Positions 63,725-64,000 of a stretch of 64,000 nt of DNA are shown piece by piece. The translations under genes were made by a program, and so were the position numbers. Source of the DNA: Ursus arctos (Eukaryota; Chordata; Mammalia; Carnivora; Ursidae); the NCBI RefSeq assembly GCF_023065955.2, contig NW_026622963.1, positions 6,083,001 through 6,147,000 on the forward strand, written 5' to 3'. How positions within the stretch are numbered: position 1 is the stretch's first letter; the number at the start of each line of letters is the position of its first letter. The notes below the pieces were generated by a model. The model was not told the origin of the DNA and ran no database searches. It saw only the letters and a program-made list of their open reading frames with translations.

Positions 63725-64000
63725 TCACTCCCTTACACCGTGGGGGCAATTTGGGAACATACACCAACATTAAGCATGTGCACCGATTCTACTCTTAGTC
63801 ATACAACCAACAGACATGGCCCAAGACCACATTCTCTCTGATTCCTTTATACAAAACTCAGAAACAAGCCAAGCCAAGCCACATGATAGAGATCAGATTA
63901 GTAAATGACCTTAGCGAGTGGGTATCAACCAAGACAAGGCAGTAAGTTCCGTAGTAACCTATCTGGGAGGTGCTGACATGGGTGTAGAGCCACGCAAAAC
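63725..64000. other. No gene or recognised repeat
   Basis: Unique sequence to the window edge. A gccaagccaagccac run at 63867-63881 is a short tandem. Nothing else is recognisable. Confidence 0.4.

Overview
This is mammalian nuclear DNA from a carnivoran, most likely a caniform. The clearest sign is three copies of the carnivore-specific tRNA-derived SINE (SINEC/CAN-SINE; 7823-8024, 35925-36130, 62655-62855) and one 5'-truncated L1 whose antisense reading matches the C-terminus of LINE-1 ORF2p. The type of the 35925 SINE recalls arctoid carnivores (bears, seals, mustelids), but the species cannot be fixed from sequence alone. I found no protein-coding exon, RNA gene, CpG island or processed pseudogene that I can support. 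All open reading frames are short, unrecognisable, and fall in repeats or low-complexity sequence. The window is best read as intergenic or deep intronic.

Layout. 0-6.3 kb: L2, MER20, MIR and MER5A fossils, then a long antisense L2 (5230-6240). 6.7-10.2 kb: AT-rich stretch of old LINE-like sequence carrying three insertions: a SINE and an L1, both with target-site duplications, and an older LTR-like element. 11-23 kb: GC-richer, MIR/L2-rich, with three same-orientation copies of one dispersed family ('family A'). 23-36 kb: dense MIR/L2, an old L1 (25430-25990), a non-repeat AT-rich block (33240-33690), a MER20 and a SINE nested in a MIR. 36-47 kb: mostly unique GC-rich DNA with microsatellites, G-quadruplex motifs and a homeodomain-site cluster centred on a perfect 20-bp palindrome (39970-39989). 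47-53 kb: family A, family B, an old L1 and a decayed ERV-L-type retrovirus (RNase H, integrase, possible dUTPase, 3' LTR). 53-64 kb: AT-rich non-repeat blocks alternating with MIR/L2/MER5A and CA/GT microsatellites.

No pathway is encoded, so genes do not 'work together' here. Any function is likely regulatory. Few young transposons, many ancient MIR/L2 copies and several AT-rich repeat-free blocks with clustered homeodomain-type cores resemble the surroundings of developmental genes, but conservation cannot be seen from one genome. Repeat family names are from memory of consensus sequences; edges are approximate (often +/-20-50 bp) unless a duplication fixes them.
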